DNA of 64,000 nt from Ralstonia mannitolilytica (GTDB lineage Bacteria > Pseudomonadota > Gammaproteobacteria > Burkholderiales > Burkholderiaceae), in assembly GCF_905397375.1 (NCBI RefSeq), contig NZ_CAJPVG010000001.1:310001-374000 (forward strand). Reading direction: 5' to 3'. Positions 26,391 to 35,167 of this stretch are shown here, piece by piece. A model generated the notes under the pieces. It was not told the DNA's origin. It saw only the letters and a program-made list of their open reading frames with translations, and did no database searches. The translations under genes and the position numbers were made by a program. Each line of letters begins with the position of its first letter. Position 1 is the first letter of the stretch.

Positions 26391-26489
26391 ATGATGAAAT
26401 GGTTGGATATCGGCGCCGTCATGGCCGCCTGGATCGCAAGCTGCGTCGCAGCAGGCTGGCTCATCAGCGCCGCCGCTTTCCTGGCCTGA
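26391..26489 (+). CDS. 32-residue membrane peptide, unknown
   Basis: ATG-ATG follows AAGGAGAACG, the best ribosome site in this part of the window. The product starts MMKWLDIGAVMAAWIASC and continues hydrophobic to FLA, one TM helix with a short N-terminal cytoplasmic piece. It has its own promoter, a leader hairpin and a GC-rich stem-loop after the stop. I do not recognise the family; it could be a small stress or transporter-partner protein or a type I toxin-like peptide. Confidence 0.6.
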   Translation: MMKWLDIGAVMAAWIASCVAAGWLISAAAFLA

Positions 26490-26510
26490 TCCGGGCCCTC
26501 GAAGCAACAC

Positions 26511-26541
26511 GGCCGGGCGGGATATCGCTGCCCGCCCGGCC
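26511..26541 (+). terminator. GC-rich stem-loop after the small peptide
   Basis: A perfect 11-bp inverted repeat (26511-26521 with 26531-26541), 9-nt loop, between convergent genes. There is no T-run, so termination is likely but weak. Confidence 0.5.
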
Positions 26542-26564
26542 CTGAACCCCAGTCGATCGATGCG

Positions 26565-27119
26565 TCAGGCGCGCTTGGCGCCTGCCCACTGAACGAATCG
26601 GTCGACGAATCCCTGCAGGAACTGGCGCGTCCGCGCATCCACCACCCCGCCCTGCGCGTCGAAGGGTTCTCCGGCAAAGTGGAAGAACACCTCCGGCAGC
26701 GGCAAGACCTGCACCCCCAACGCCGACAACACGTTGCGCAACTGTGCTTGCGACAGGGCCGTCCCGATGGCGCCCGGCGACGCCCCCGCAACGCCGGCCA
26801 GCTTGCCGCCCCACACACTCTGGCCATACGGCCGCGAACCCCAGTCGATCGCGTTCTTGAGCACGCCCGGGATGCCGCGGTTGTATTCCGGCGTGACGAA
26901 CAGGATGGCGTCCACACCCGCCACGGCCGCCTTGAAGCGCTGCACGGGCTCGGGCAGGTTGCTGTCCAGATCCTGGTTGTAGAGCGGCAGCTCACCGATC
27001 TCGATGAACTGCGCCTGCGCGCCCGAAGGCAGAAGGCCGACCAGCGCCTGCGCCAGTTGGCGATTGAACGACGCCTTGCGCAGGCTGCCGACGATCACCC
27101 CGATAGTCAGATGGCTCAT
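26565..27119 (-). CDS. NADPH-dependent FMN reductase (ChrR/SsuE-type fold)
   Basis: Flavodoxin-like reductase of 184 residues: FMN phosphate loop GSLRKASFNRQLA near the N-terminus and TPEYNRGIPGVLKNAIDW, the family signature. It reduces FMN or quinones with NAD(P)H. Start at 27119 after GAGGAG. It follows the Kef-type antiporter gene by 44 bp on the same strand. Confidence 0.88.
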   Translation of the reverse strand: MSHLTIGVIVGSLRKASFNRQLAQALVGLLPSGAQAQFIEIGELPLYNQDLDSNLPEPVQRFKAAVAGVDAILFVTPEYNRGIPGVLKNAIDWGSRPYGQSVWGGKLAGVAGASPGAIGTALSQAQLRNVLSALGVQVLPLPEVFFHFAGEPFDAQGGVVDARTRQFLQGFVDRFVQWAGAKRA

Positions 27120-27163
27120 GAACACTCCTCGTTGGCAAAAACGGTTGGGGACGGCCTTGAAAC

Positions 27164-28381
27164 TCAATCGGCCCCAGCGGGCTCGGCGGCGACCTCGCGC
27201 TTGATGCGGTCGATCAGGGCAAACATGAGCGGATTGAGCAGGATCGACAGGATCGCCGCCGCAAGCAGCAACCCGCGCGCGCGCACCGGCAGGATCTCCA
27301 GGCCGATGCCCAGCCCGATCAGGATGAACGAAAACTCGCCGATCTGCGCTAGGCTCGCCGAGATCGTGAGCGCCGTGCGGTTGCCGTGCCCGAACGCCCG
27401 CACCACCGCAAACGCTGCCAGCGACTTGCCCATCACCACGATCAGGACCGTGCCCAGCACCGCCCACGTGTCTTCGACGAGCACGCGGGGGTCGAACAGC
27501 ATGCCCACCGACACAAAGAACAGCACCGCAAACGCATCGCGCAGCGGCAGCGACTCTTCGGCCGCGCGCTGGCTGAACTCCGATTCGGCCAGGACCATGC
27601 CTGCAAAGAACGCGCCCAGAGCGAACGACACGCCAAACAGCACGGTCGCCCCATACGCCACGCCCAGCGCCGTAGCGAGCACGCCCAAGCGGAACAGCTC
27701 ACGGCTGCCCGTCATGACGATGCGCTCGAGCATCCACGGAATCACGCGGCGGCCGACCACCAGCATCAGCGCCGCGAATGCCACCACCTTGGAGAGCGTG
27801 ATCGCGAGCACCTTGGCGATGTCCCACGCGCTGACCGACGTGCTGCCCGCGCCGCCAAGCGCGCCGGCCAGCGCCGGCAACAGCACGAGCGTGACCACCA
27901 TCACGAGGTCTTCCACGATCAGCCAGCCGACGGCGATATGGCCCTCGTGCGAGTGGTCCAGGCCGCGGTCTTCCAGCGCCTTGAGCAGCACCACGGTACT
28001 CGCCACCGACAGCGCCAGCCCGAACACCAGCCCCGGCCCCCAGTCCCATCCGAGCAGCCACGCCAGCCCCATGCCCATGAGCGTGGCCAGCGCAATCTGC
28101 CCGATGGCGCCCGGAATGGCGATGGCCTTGACGGCCAGCAGCTCCTTCATCGAGAAGTGCAGCCCCACGCCGAACATCAGCAGGATCACGCCCAGCTCCG
28201 CCAGCTGCGGGGCAAGGCTCTGGTCGGCCACGAAGCCCGGGGTAAAGGGGCCGGCCACCACGCCCGCCATGAGGTAGCCCACCAGCGGCGGCAGGCGCAG
28301 CCGCTGCGCGATGGTGCCGAAGATGAAGGCCAGCACAAGGCCGCCGATGATGGTGGAGATGAGCGGGGTCTCTACGTGCAT
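27164..28381 (-). CDS. monovalent cation:proton antiporter-2 (KefB/YbaL-like), no RCK domain
   Basis: An integral membrane antiporter of about 405 residues with some 12 TM segments, including LPPLVGYLMAGVVAGPFTPGF, ELGVILLMFGVGLHFS and GVSFALGAFFAGMVLAES. Unlike KefB, KefC and YbaL it stops after the membrane domain, with no C-terminal RCK/TrkA-N nucleotide-binding domain. The start MHVETPLIS at 28381 fits family alignments; the open frame extends 35 codons further. No strong ribosome site is seen. Confidence 0.85.
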   Translation of the reverse strand: MHVETPLISTIIGGLVLAFIFGTIAQRLRLPPLVGYLMAGVVAGPFTPGFVADQSLAPQLAELGVILLMFGVGLHFSMKELLAVKAIAIPGAIGQIALATLMGMGLAWLLGWDWGPGLVFGLALSVASTVVLLKALEDRGLDHSHEGHIAVGWLIVEDLVMVVTLVLLPALAGALGGAGSTSVSAWDIAKVLAITLSKVVAFAALMLVVGRRVIPWMLERIVMTGSRELFRLGVLATALGVAYGATVLFGVSFALGAFFAGMVLAESEFSQRAAEESLPLRDAFAVLFFVSVGMLFDPRVLVEDTWAVLGTVLIVVMGKSLAAFAVVRAFGHGNRTALTISASLAQIGEFSFILIGLGIGLEILPVRARGLLLAAAILSILLNPLMFALIDRIKREVAAEPAGAD

Positions 28382-28625
28382 GCGTTGCTGTGACGTCGGG
28401 GCGGATCGAGGATGGGGGAGACAGCGGCGCGGCGGAGCCGGCCAAGATGCGACAGCGCGCACGCCGGTTTGTTCGGCCAGCGTCACACGGAGGACGAATA
28501 TACGGGATTTCGCTTAGCGGGCCGTACCGCACGCATGGGCAGGCGCAAGAGCGGTGCCAACGCCGCCGGCACCGTCAACGGATGGCAGTTGCCGGCACGC
28601 GGCCGGCAATGCACGCCAGATGCGC

Positions 28626-29876
28626 TCAGGCGTAGTCGCGTGCGTCTTCGATCAGCTTGCCGTCTTGCGGCAGCGAGCCTGCCGCCACGAAGCGCACCTC
28701 GCCGCGCAGCCGCGTCACCTCGCGCAGCGAGCCGGCCACGGCTTCACGCAGGCCGGCATCATCGCCGGTGGCGTCGCAGTGCAGCGTCATGACGTCCACG
28801 CCCGGCGTGCCCGACACCACGAGCCGTGCGGCGCGGATCTCCGGATGCCGGCGCACCACCTCCGCCACCTGCCCGGGATGCACGAACATGCCCTTGACCT
28901 TGGTGGTCTGGTCGGCGCGGCCCAGCCAGCCCTTGAGGCGGATGTTCGTGCGCCCGCATGGGCTGGCCTGCCGCGAAGAGCCAGCCACGATGGCAGACAG
29001 GTCGCCGGTGCCGAAGCGGATCAGCGGATAGTCTCCATTGCCGAGCACGGTGACCACCACTTCACCCACCTCCCCCTCCGGCATCGGCTGCGTGCCCCCC
29101 GGCTCGACGATCTCCACCAGCACGTTCTCGTCGACGACCCAGCCGTCGCTGCCGTCGGCCTCATAGGCGATGAGGCCCAGGTCGGCCGAACCGTACATCT
29201 GGTGCACCACCACGCCTTGCGCAGCGAGCCATTCGCGCAGCGACGGCGGCAGCGCCTCGCCCGAGACGACGGCCTTGGTGAGGCTTGCACAGGGCTGGCC
29301 TGCCTCGGCGCTCTTCTCGAGCAGGATGCGCAGGAACGACGGCGTGCCCACGTACGCAGTGGGCTTGAGCATCGACAAGGCCTGCACCTGCATCTCGGTC
29401 TGGCCGACGCCGGCCGGAAACACACAGCAGCCCAGCCGGTGCGCGCCGGATTCCATCATCAGCCCCGCCGGCGTGAAGTGATACGAAAACGTGTTGTAGA
29501 CGAGGTCCCCCGCGCGGAATCCGGCGGCAAACAGCGCCCGCGCCGTGCGCCACCAGTCGGGCCCGTGACCATCGGGCTCATGGATGGGCCCGGGCGACTG
29601 AAACACGTGGCGCAGGCCGCCCAGCGGCGTGGCGTTCAGTCCGCCCAGCGGCGGCGACAACTTCTGCATGCCCGCCAGTTCCGATTTGCGCGTGACCGGC
29701 AACGCCGCCAGCGCCGCGCGCGACGTCACGGCCTGCGGGTCGACATCGCGCAACCGCTGCGCAAAGTACGGCGCATTCGTCTGCGCATGCGCGATCTGCT
29801 TGGACAGCGCGGCAAACAGCGCCTGTTCGCGCAGTTCAGGCGCGCGCGTCTCGAGGGCATCGAAATGTTCCGGCAT
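28626..29876 (-). CDS. phenylacetate-CoA-ligase-like adenylating enzyme
   Basis: A 416-residue member of the PaaK branch of adenylate-forming ligases. Motifs: TPAGLMMESGAHRLG, VGTPSFLRILLEK, QMYGSADLGLIAYE (acyl/ATP motif), PLIRFGTGDL and LKGWLGRADQTTKVKGMFV. It would activate an aromatic or other carboxylate to its CoA thioester. It is the last gene of the Liv-type operon, 51 bp after the LivF-like ATPase, so its substrate is probably what the importer brings in. Confidence 0.85.
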   Translation of the reverse strand: MPEHFDALETRAPELREQALFAALSKQIAHAQTNAPYFAQRLRDVDPQAVTSRAALAALPVTRKSELAGMQKLSPPLGGLNATPLGGLRHVFQSPGPIHEPDGHGPDWWRTARALFAAGFRAGDLVYNTFSYHFTPAGLMMESGAHRLGCCVFPAGVGQTEMQVQALSMLKPTAYVGTPSFLRILLEKSAEAGQPCASLTKAVVSGEALPPSLREWLAAQGVVVHQMYGSADLGLIAYEADGSDGWVVDENVLVEIVEPGGTQPMPEGEVGEVVVTVLGNGDYPLIRFGTGDLSAIVAGSSRQASPCGRTNIRLKGWLGRADQTTKVKGMFVHPGQVAEVVRRHPEIRAARLVVSGTPGVDVMTLHCDATGDDAGLREAVAGSLREVTRLRGEVRFVAAGSLPQDGKLIEDARDYA

Positions 29877-29927
29877 GGTGGGCAGGCGGTTGGAGGTGTT
29901 CGGGAAGACGGGCGGGTTCGGGTCGCT

Positions 29928-30743
29928 TCAGGCCAGCCAGCGCTTGCGCCGGCGGTAGCTCTTGATGTCGCGGAAGGACTGGCGCGCGCCGGCCTCGTCA
30001 TCATTGGCGGCCACGCCCAGGTAGAACTCCTTGACGTCTTCGTTGTTGCGCAGCGCTTCGGCCGTGCCGTCCATCACCACGCGGCCGTTCTCGAGGATGT
30101 AGCCGTAGTCGGCATGGCGCAGCGCCACCATGGTGTTCTGCTCAGCGAGCAGGAAGCTGACCTTCTCGCGCTGGTTGAGATCGCGCACGATCTCGAAGAT
30201 CTCTTCGACGATCTGCGGCGCCAGCCCCATCGACGGCTCGTCGAGCAGGATCATCTGCGGCGCCGCCATCATGGCGCGGCCGATGGCGCACATCTGCTGC
30301 TCGCCGCCCGAGGTGTAGCCGGCCTGCGACTTGCGCCGCGTCTTCAGACGGGGGAAGTACGCGTAGATGCGTTCGAGCGCGTCTCGGGTCTGGGCGCGCG
30401 AGAAGTGACGCGTGTACGCGCCGGTCAGCAGGTTCTCTTCGATCGTCAGATGCGCGAAGCAGTGGCGCCCTTCCATGACCTGGATCACGCCGCGCCGCAC
30501 GAGGTCATTGGGCGTGAGCTGATCGACGCGGCTGCCGCGGTACTCGATCGATCCCTTGGTCACGTCGCCGCGTTCGGCATGCAGCAGGTTCGAGATGGCT
30601 TTGAGCGTGGTTGTCTTGCCGGCGCCATTGGCGCCCAGCAGCGCGACGATGCCCCCCTCGGGCACCGCAAGCGAAACGCCCTTGAGTACCAGGATGACGT
30701 GGTCGTAGATGACCTCGATGTTGTTGACGGTCAGCAGGCTCAT
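29928..30743 (-). CDS. branched-chain-type ABC transporter ATPase (LivF-like)
   Basis: A 271-residue ATPase with Walker A (GANGAGKTTTLKA), Q-loop (VMEGRHCFAHLT), signature TSGGEQQMCAIG and Walker B (MILLDEPSMGLAP). EGRHCF is characteristic of LivF. ATG at 30743 preferred over an upstream TTG. It is paired with the LivG-like ATPase at 34273. Confidence 0.92.
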   Translation of the reverse strand: MSLLTVNNIEVIYDHVILVLKGVSLAVPEGGIVALLGANGAGKTTTLKAISNLLHAERGDVTKGSIEYRGSRVDQLTPNDLVRRGVIQVMEGRHCFAHLTIEENLLTGAYTRHFSRAQTRDALERIYAYFPRLKTRRKSQAGYTSGGEQQMCAIGRAMMAAPQMILLDEPSMGLAPQIVEEIFEIVRDLNQREKVSFLLAEQNTMVALRHADYGYILENGRVVMDGTAEALRNNEDVKEFYLGVAANDDEAGARQSFRDIKSYRRRKRWLA

Positions 30744-30827
30744 GGTGCGGTGCAAAGTGGGTCGAAAAGAGGGTGCAGTCAGGCCGTGCCTCGCCCCATG
30801 CCGGCGGACGAGGCGGCCGGTGCGGGT

Positions 30828-32165
30828 TCAGGATTTCACGCACGCCGGCGTGATGCCCTTCTCCTTCGCGTACTGCGCGGCGGTCGCCTTGAACAGCGGA
30901 TGGACGAGGCCCTTGTTGCCCTCCACCCAGTCAGACACCACGACCCACTTGCTGCCGTCCCACTGCTGGATCTTCACCTTGCCCGAGCCCTCGTGGTTGC
31001 TGCAGCTGGTCTGGATTTCCGGCAGCAGACCCGTGGCCCCGAGCTGCTGCAGGCGCGCGCTGCCCAGGTTCAGGTTCTCGAATGCCCAGCGCATCTGCTC
31101 GCCGTTCATGACCTTGCCCTTGCCGAACTTCGCCTGCGCCACGCGGATGGCCTCCACCGTCACCACGGCCGCAGACACGCCGCGGTTGTACAGCACGGAG
31201 CCCACCTTCGACGCGTTCTGCATGTTGCCCTTGCCGGCGCCGTACACCACCTTGTCGATGTCGGCGATGAGCGGCACGTTCTTGCCGGCCACGTTCCAGG
31301 TTGCGCTCAGGTACCCCTTGGCGGCTTCACCGGCCGGGATGGTGTCTTCCTCCGACCCGGCCCACCAGGAGCCGACCATCTTGTCGCGCGGGTACCCGAC
31401 CTTCTGCGCGGCCTTCAGCGCGGTCTGGTTCATCACGCCCCAGCCCCAGAAGATGACGTAGTCGGGGTTCTCCTGGCGGATCTTCAGCCACTGCGCGCCC
31501 TGCTCGTTGCCGGGGTGCGCCACCGGGATCTCCACCAGGTTGAACTTGCCGAGCTTGGCCTCCGCCTCGAGCGCGACGATCGGCTCCTTGCCATAGGCCG
31601 AGTCGTGATACAGGTAGACGATCTTCTTGCCCGCCAGCGACCCCTTGTTCTTGTCCGCGAGGTACTTGACGATGGCCGAGGCCTGCATCTGGTACGTCGT
31701 CACGAGCGGAAACGCATACGGAAACACCGAGCCATCCACGGCATCGGTGCGCCCGTAACCCATCATGACCAGCGGCACCTTGTCGGCGGCGGTCTTGTCG
31801 ACCAGCGCATACGAAATGCCGGTGGACATGACGTGATACGCCGTCCCGTGCGAGGCGCTGCTGCGCGCCTTCAGGCGCTCGTAGCACTCCACGCCTTTGG
31901 CGTTGTTGTATTCGGTCTCGCACTCTTCCCACGCGAGCTTGACGCCGTTGACGCCCCCCTCCTTGAGATTGACGTAGGTCAGGTAGTCGACAAACCCGCC
32001 GTACCACGACTGCCCGTTGGTGCCATAGGGCCCGACACGATAGCTCGGGATCGCGATGAACTGCTCGGCGGTCTGCGCCTGCACGGGCGCCGCCAGCGAC
32101 ACCAGTGCGACCGCCATTCCGAGCGCCGCGGCACTGCGTTGCAGTTTGCTAACCAGCATGTTCAT
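30828..32165 (-). CDS. Liv-type ABC transporter substrate-binding protein
   Basis: Periplasmic binding protein of the Leu/Ile/Val fold, 445 residues, larger than LivK (about 370). It has a signal peptide ending SLAAPVQA. ATG at 32165 is preceded by AAGGAG. Visible: IPSYRVGPYGTNGQSWYGG, VPLVMMGYGRTDAVDG and GKKIVYLYHDSAYGKE. The long form is common in transporters of aromatic or fatty-acid-like compounds, though ligand assignment is an inference. Confidence 0.9.
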   Translation of the reverse strand: MNMLVSKLQRSAAALGMAVALVSLAAPVQAQTAEQFIAIPSYRVGPYGTNGQSWYGGFVDYLTYVNLKEGGVNGVKLAWEECETEYNNAKGVECYERLKARSSASHGTAYHVMSTGISYALVDKTAADKVPLVMMGYGRTDAVDGSVFPYAFPLVTTYQMQASAIVKYLADKNKGSLAGKKIVYLYHDSAYGKEPIVALEAEAKLGKFNLVEIPVAHPGNEQGAQWLKIRQENPDYVIFWGWGVMNQTALKAAQKVGYPRDKMVGSWWAGSEEDTIPAGEAAKGYLSATWNVAGKNVPLIADIDKVVYGAGKGNMQNASKVGSVLYNRGVSAAVVTVEAIRVAQAKFGKGKVMNGEQMRWAFENLNLGSARLQQLGATGLLPEIQTSCSNHEGSGKVKIQQWDGSKWVVVSDWVEGNKGLVHPLFKATAAQYAKEKGITPACVKS

Positions 32166-32220
32166 GACCGTCTCCTTCACCTTGGCAGGTGGATTTCGTT
32201 TTGGTGGTGACTACGTGATC

Positions 32221-33297
32221 TCAATGCGGGAATGGCCACAGGCGCAGCTTCTCCTTGCCGATCTGCCACAGCCGCGCCAGCCCGTGCGGCTCGACGATCA
32301 GGAAGAAGATGATCAGCGCGCCAAACGCCATCAGCTGGATGTGCGACACCGTCGCGTTGGTGAACGGCAGATGCAGCAGTGCGGCCAGCGGCGGCAGCAC
32401 GTTGTCCAGGAAGATCGGCAACAGCAGGATGAACGCCGCCCCGAGGAACGAGCCCAGGATCGACCCCACGCCGCCGATGATGATCATGAACAGCACGCGG
32501 AACGACAGGTCGAGCGAGAAGCCGTCGGGCTCGACCGAGCCGAGATAGCAGAACGCATACAGCGCCCCCGCCACGCCGCAGTAGAACGAGCTCACGGCAA
32601 AGGCCGCGAGCTTGGTTCGCATCAGCGGAATGCCGATCACCTCGGCCGCCACGTCCATGTCGCGCACCGACATCCACGCGCGGCCGGTGGAGGAGCGCAC
32701 GAGGTTCTTCGCCACCATGGCCATCACCGCAACGATGCCGAGCACGAACAGATACCGTTTGACCGGTGTATCGATGGGCACGCCAAAGAGGTCGAGCCGC
32801 TGCGCCGTGATCACGCCCGAGGAGCTGTTGTTCGAGAACCAGGGAAACTTCGTGAGCACCCACACCACGAAGAACTGCGCAGCCAGCGTGGCCACCGCCA
32901 GGTAGAAGCCCTTGATGCGCAGCGACGGCAGGCCGAAGGCCACGCCCACGAGCGCCGCGCTCAAGCCTGCCAGTACGAACGTCAGCAGCACCGGCATTCC
33001 CTCCACGCGCAGCTGGAAGTTGTATGCGGCATACGCGCCCACCGCCATGAACGCCGCCGTACCGAGCGACAGCTGGCCCGCATATCCCGTAAGGATGTTG
33101 AGCCCCAGCGCCGCGAGCGAAAAGATCAGGAACGGGATCAGGATGGCCGAGAACCAATACTCCGAGCCCACCAGCGGAATTCCCACAAAGGCCACCGCCA
33201 GCAGCACGGCCACGCCGATGCGGTCCTGCCGGATCGGGAAGACCTGGCTGTCGGCCTCATAGCTGGTCTTGAACTGGCCGGCTTCGCGATAGAACAT
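32221..33297 (-). CDS. branched-chain-type ABC permease (LivM-like)
   Basis: Membrane permease of 358 residues with about 9-10 TM segments. NILTGYAGQLSLGTAAFMAVG and SVRDMDVAAEVIGIP (EAA-like loop) are LivM signatures. It lies between the LivH-like permease and the binding protein on the same strand. Confidence 0.92.
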   Translation of the reverse strand: MFYREAGQFKTSYEADSQVFPIRQDRIGVAVLLAVAFVGIPLVGSEYWFSAILIPFLIFSLAALGLNILTGYAGQLSLGTAAFMAVGAYAAYNFQLRVEGMPVLLTFVLAGLSAALVGVAFGLPSLRIKGFYLAVATLAAQFFVVWVLTKFPWFSNNSSSGVITAQRLDLFGVPIDTPVKRYLFVLGIVAVMAMVAKNLVRSSTGRAWMSVRDMDVAAEVIGIPLMRTKLAAFAVSSFYCGVAGALYAFCYLGSVEPDGFSLDLSFRVLFMIIIGGVGSILGSFLGAAFILLLPIFLDNVLPPLAALLHLPFTNATVSHIQLMAFGALIIFFLIVEPHGLARLWQIGKEKLRLWPFPH

Positions 33298-33327
33298 GCG
33301 CGTCTCCTGAAAAGCGCAACGTGGGCG

Positions 33328-34242
33328 TCAAACGCGGTCGATATGCCGCTCGCCGAACAGCCCTTCCGGGCGGACCAGCAGGAACAGCAGCGCGAACACA
33401 TACGGGAACCATCCCTCGATGCCGCCGAAATTGCCGCCGAACATCGACTGGAACACCGGCGGGACATAGATCTCGGCGAGTTTTTCGGATGCGCCGATGA
33501 TCAGCCCGCCGACAATCGCGCCCGGCACGGAAGTAAAGCCTCCCAGGATCAGCACGGGCAGCGCCTTGAGCGCGGTCAGCGTGAGCGCGAACTGCACGCC
33601 ATTGCGCGAACCCCACAGCATGCCGGCCACCAGCGCCACGAACCCCGCCACGCCCCACACGATCGCCCAGATGTGCTGCAGCGGAATGCCCAGCGACAGC
33701 GCGGCCTGGTGGTCATCCGCCACCGCGCGCAGCGCACGCCCCACCCGTGTGTACTGGAAGAACAGCGCGAGCACCCCGACCAGCAAGCCCGCGATCAGCG
33801 CCGAGGTCAGGTCGAACTTCGACACGACCATGTTCAGATGCGTGAGGATCGCCTCGATCGGTTCGTCGACGATGCCCAGATCGATGGGGCGGACCTCGTT
33901 GCCGAACAGCATCGGCCCGAGACCCTCCAGGAAGAACGACAGGCCGATGGTCGCCATGAACAGCGTAATGGGTGGCTGGTTCACCAGCTTGCGCAGCACC
34001 AGGCGTTCGGTTGCCATGCCCACCACGATCATGATGCCGAACGCGCCGATGGCAGCCGCCCAGATCGGCAATCCCTTGTCCACCAGCCCGACCACGGCCA
34101 GCGCCGCAAAGTAGACCATCGCGCCCTGCGCAAAATTGAATACGCCGGAAGCCTTGTAGATCAGCACGAAGCCCAGCGCCACCAGCGAATACATCAGCCC
34201 GGACAACAGCCCGCCCACCAGCACTTCAAGGAAGAAACTCAT
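33328..34242 (-). CDS. branched-chain-type ABC permease (LivH-like)
   Basis: 304-residue permease with about eight TM segments; GLLSGLMYSLVALGFVLIYK and RAVADDHQAALSLGIPL are LivH signatures. It sits 30 bp before the LivM-like gene and 30 bp after the LivG-like gene. Confidence 0.92.
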   Translation of the reverse strand: MSFFLEVLVGGLLSGLMYSLVALGFVLIYKASGVFNFAQGAMVYFAALAVVGLVDKGLPIWAAAIGAFGIMIVVGMATERLVLRKLVNQPPITLFMATIGLSFFLEGLGPMLFGNEVRPIDLGIVDEPIEAILTHLNMVVSKFDLTSALIAGLLVGVLALFFQYTRVGRALRAVADDHQAALSLGIPLQHIWAIVWGVAGFVALVAGMLWGSRNGVQFALTLTALKALPVLILGGFTSVPGAIVGGLIIGASEKLAEIYVPPVFQSMFGGNFGGIEGWFPYVFALLFLLVRPEGLFGERHIDRV

Positions 34243-34272
34243 GTCGTGTGCTCCTGCTGCGCGCTTCGGTTG

Positions 34273-35139
34273 TCAGGCGTGGGACTGCCCAAGATAGGCG
34301 CGGATGACCTCGGGGTTGGCCTTGACCTCGTCGGGCGTGCCGTCGCCGATCTTCTTGCCGTAGTCGAGCACCACCACGCGGTCGGAGATGTCCATCACCA
34401 CGCCCATGTCATGCTCGATCAGCACGATGGTGGTCCCGAACTGCCGGTTGACGTCGAGGATGAAGCGGCACATGTCCTGCTTTTCTTCCACGTTCATGCC
34501 GGCCATCGGCTCGTCGAGCAGCAACATCGACGGCTCGGCCGCCAGCGCACGGCCCAGCTCCACGCGCTTCTGCAGGCCGTACGGCAGGCGCCCCACCGGC
34601 GTCTTGCGGATCGCCTGGATCTCCAGGAAGTCGATCACCTCTTCGACCTTGCGGCGGTGGCGCATCTCTTCGCGGCGCGCGGGGCCGAACCACACGGCAT
34701 TGGCGAACAGGTTGCTGCGGAACAGCGTGTTGCGCCCCGTCATGATGTTGTCGAGCACCGTCATGCCCTTGAACAGCGCGATGTTCTGGAACGTGCGCGC
34801 AATGCCCTGCCGTGCCATGGCGGTCGGGTTCATGCGGCGGCGCTCCTCGCCGCGGAACACGATGCGGCCCTGCTGCGGGTGGTAGACACCGTTGATGACG
34901 TTCAGCATGGAGCTCTTGCCCGCGCCGTTCGGCCCGATGATCGCCCGGATCTCGTGCGCGCGAATGTCGAACGAGATATCGGTCAGCGCCTTCACCCCGC
35001 CAAACGACAGCGAGATGTGCTGCAGGTCGAGCAGCACCTCGCCTTGCAGCGGGCCGAGACCCGCCTGCGCCCGGCCCCCCGGCAGCCCGATGCCCGCGCC
35101 GGTCTGCCTCGCCACGCCTTGCCATGCCATTTGCGTCAT
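34273..35139 (-). CDS. branched-chain-type ABC transporter ATPase (LivG-like)
   Basis: 288 residues: Walker A (GPNGAGKSSMLNV), ARTFQNIALFKGMTV, the LPYGLQKRVELGRAL signature region, Walker B (LLLDEPMAGMN) and IEHDMGVVM. Compared with LivG it has about 30 extra Gly/Gln-rich residues at the N-terminus before LLDLQHISLSFGG. ATG at 35139 follows GGGGAACAAC. Confidence 0.92.
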   Translation of the reverse strand: MTQMAWQGVARQTGAGIGLPGGRAQAGLGPLQGEVLLDLQHISLSFGGVKALTDISFDIRAHEIRAIIGPNGAGKSSMLNVINGVYHPQQGRIVFRGEERRRMNPTAMARQGIARTFQNIALFKGMTVLDNIMTGRNTLFRSNLFANAVWFGPARREEMRHRRKVEEVIDFLEIQAIRKTPVGRLPYGLQKRVELGRALAAEPSMLLLDEPMAGMNVEEKQDMCRFILDVNRQFGTTIVLIEHDMGVVMDISDRVVVLDYGKKIGDGTPDEVKANPEVIRAYLGQSHA

Positions 35140-35167
35140 GTTGTTCCCCGTGCGGCGGTCTGTTGAT

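Noticed and set aside
30709..31461. Plus-strand ORF of 250 codons
   Set aside because: Antisense to the substrate-binding protein and without motifs.
28554..32210. 1218-codon plus-strand open frame
   Set aside because: Antisense to the ligase and Liv-type genes; composition is His/Arg/Ala-rich as expected for a high-GC shadow frame, and no domain is visible.
32056..35166. 1036-codon plus-strand open frame
   Set aside because: Antisense to four well-supported transporter genes, with no recognisable motif or ribosome site.
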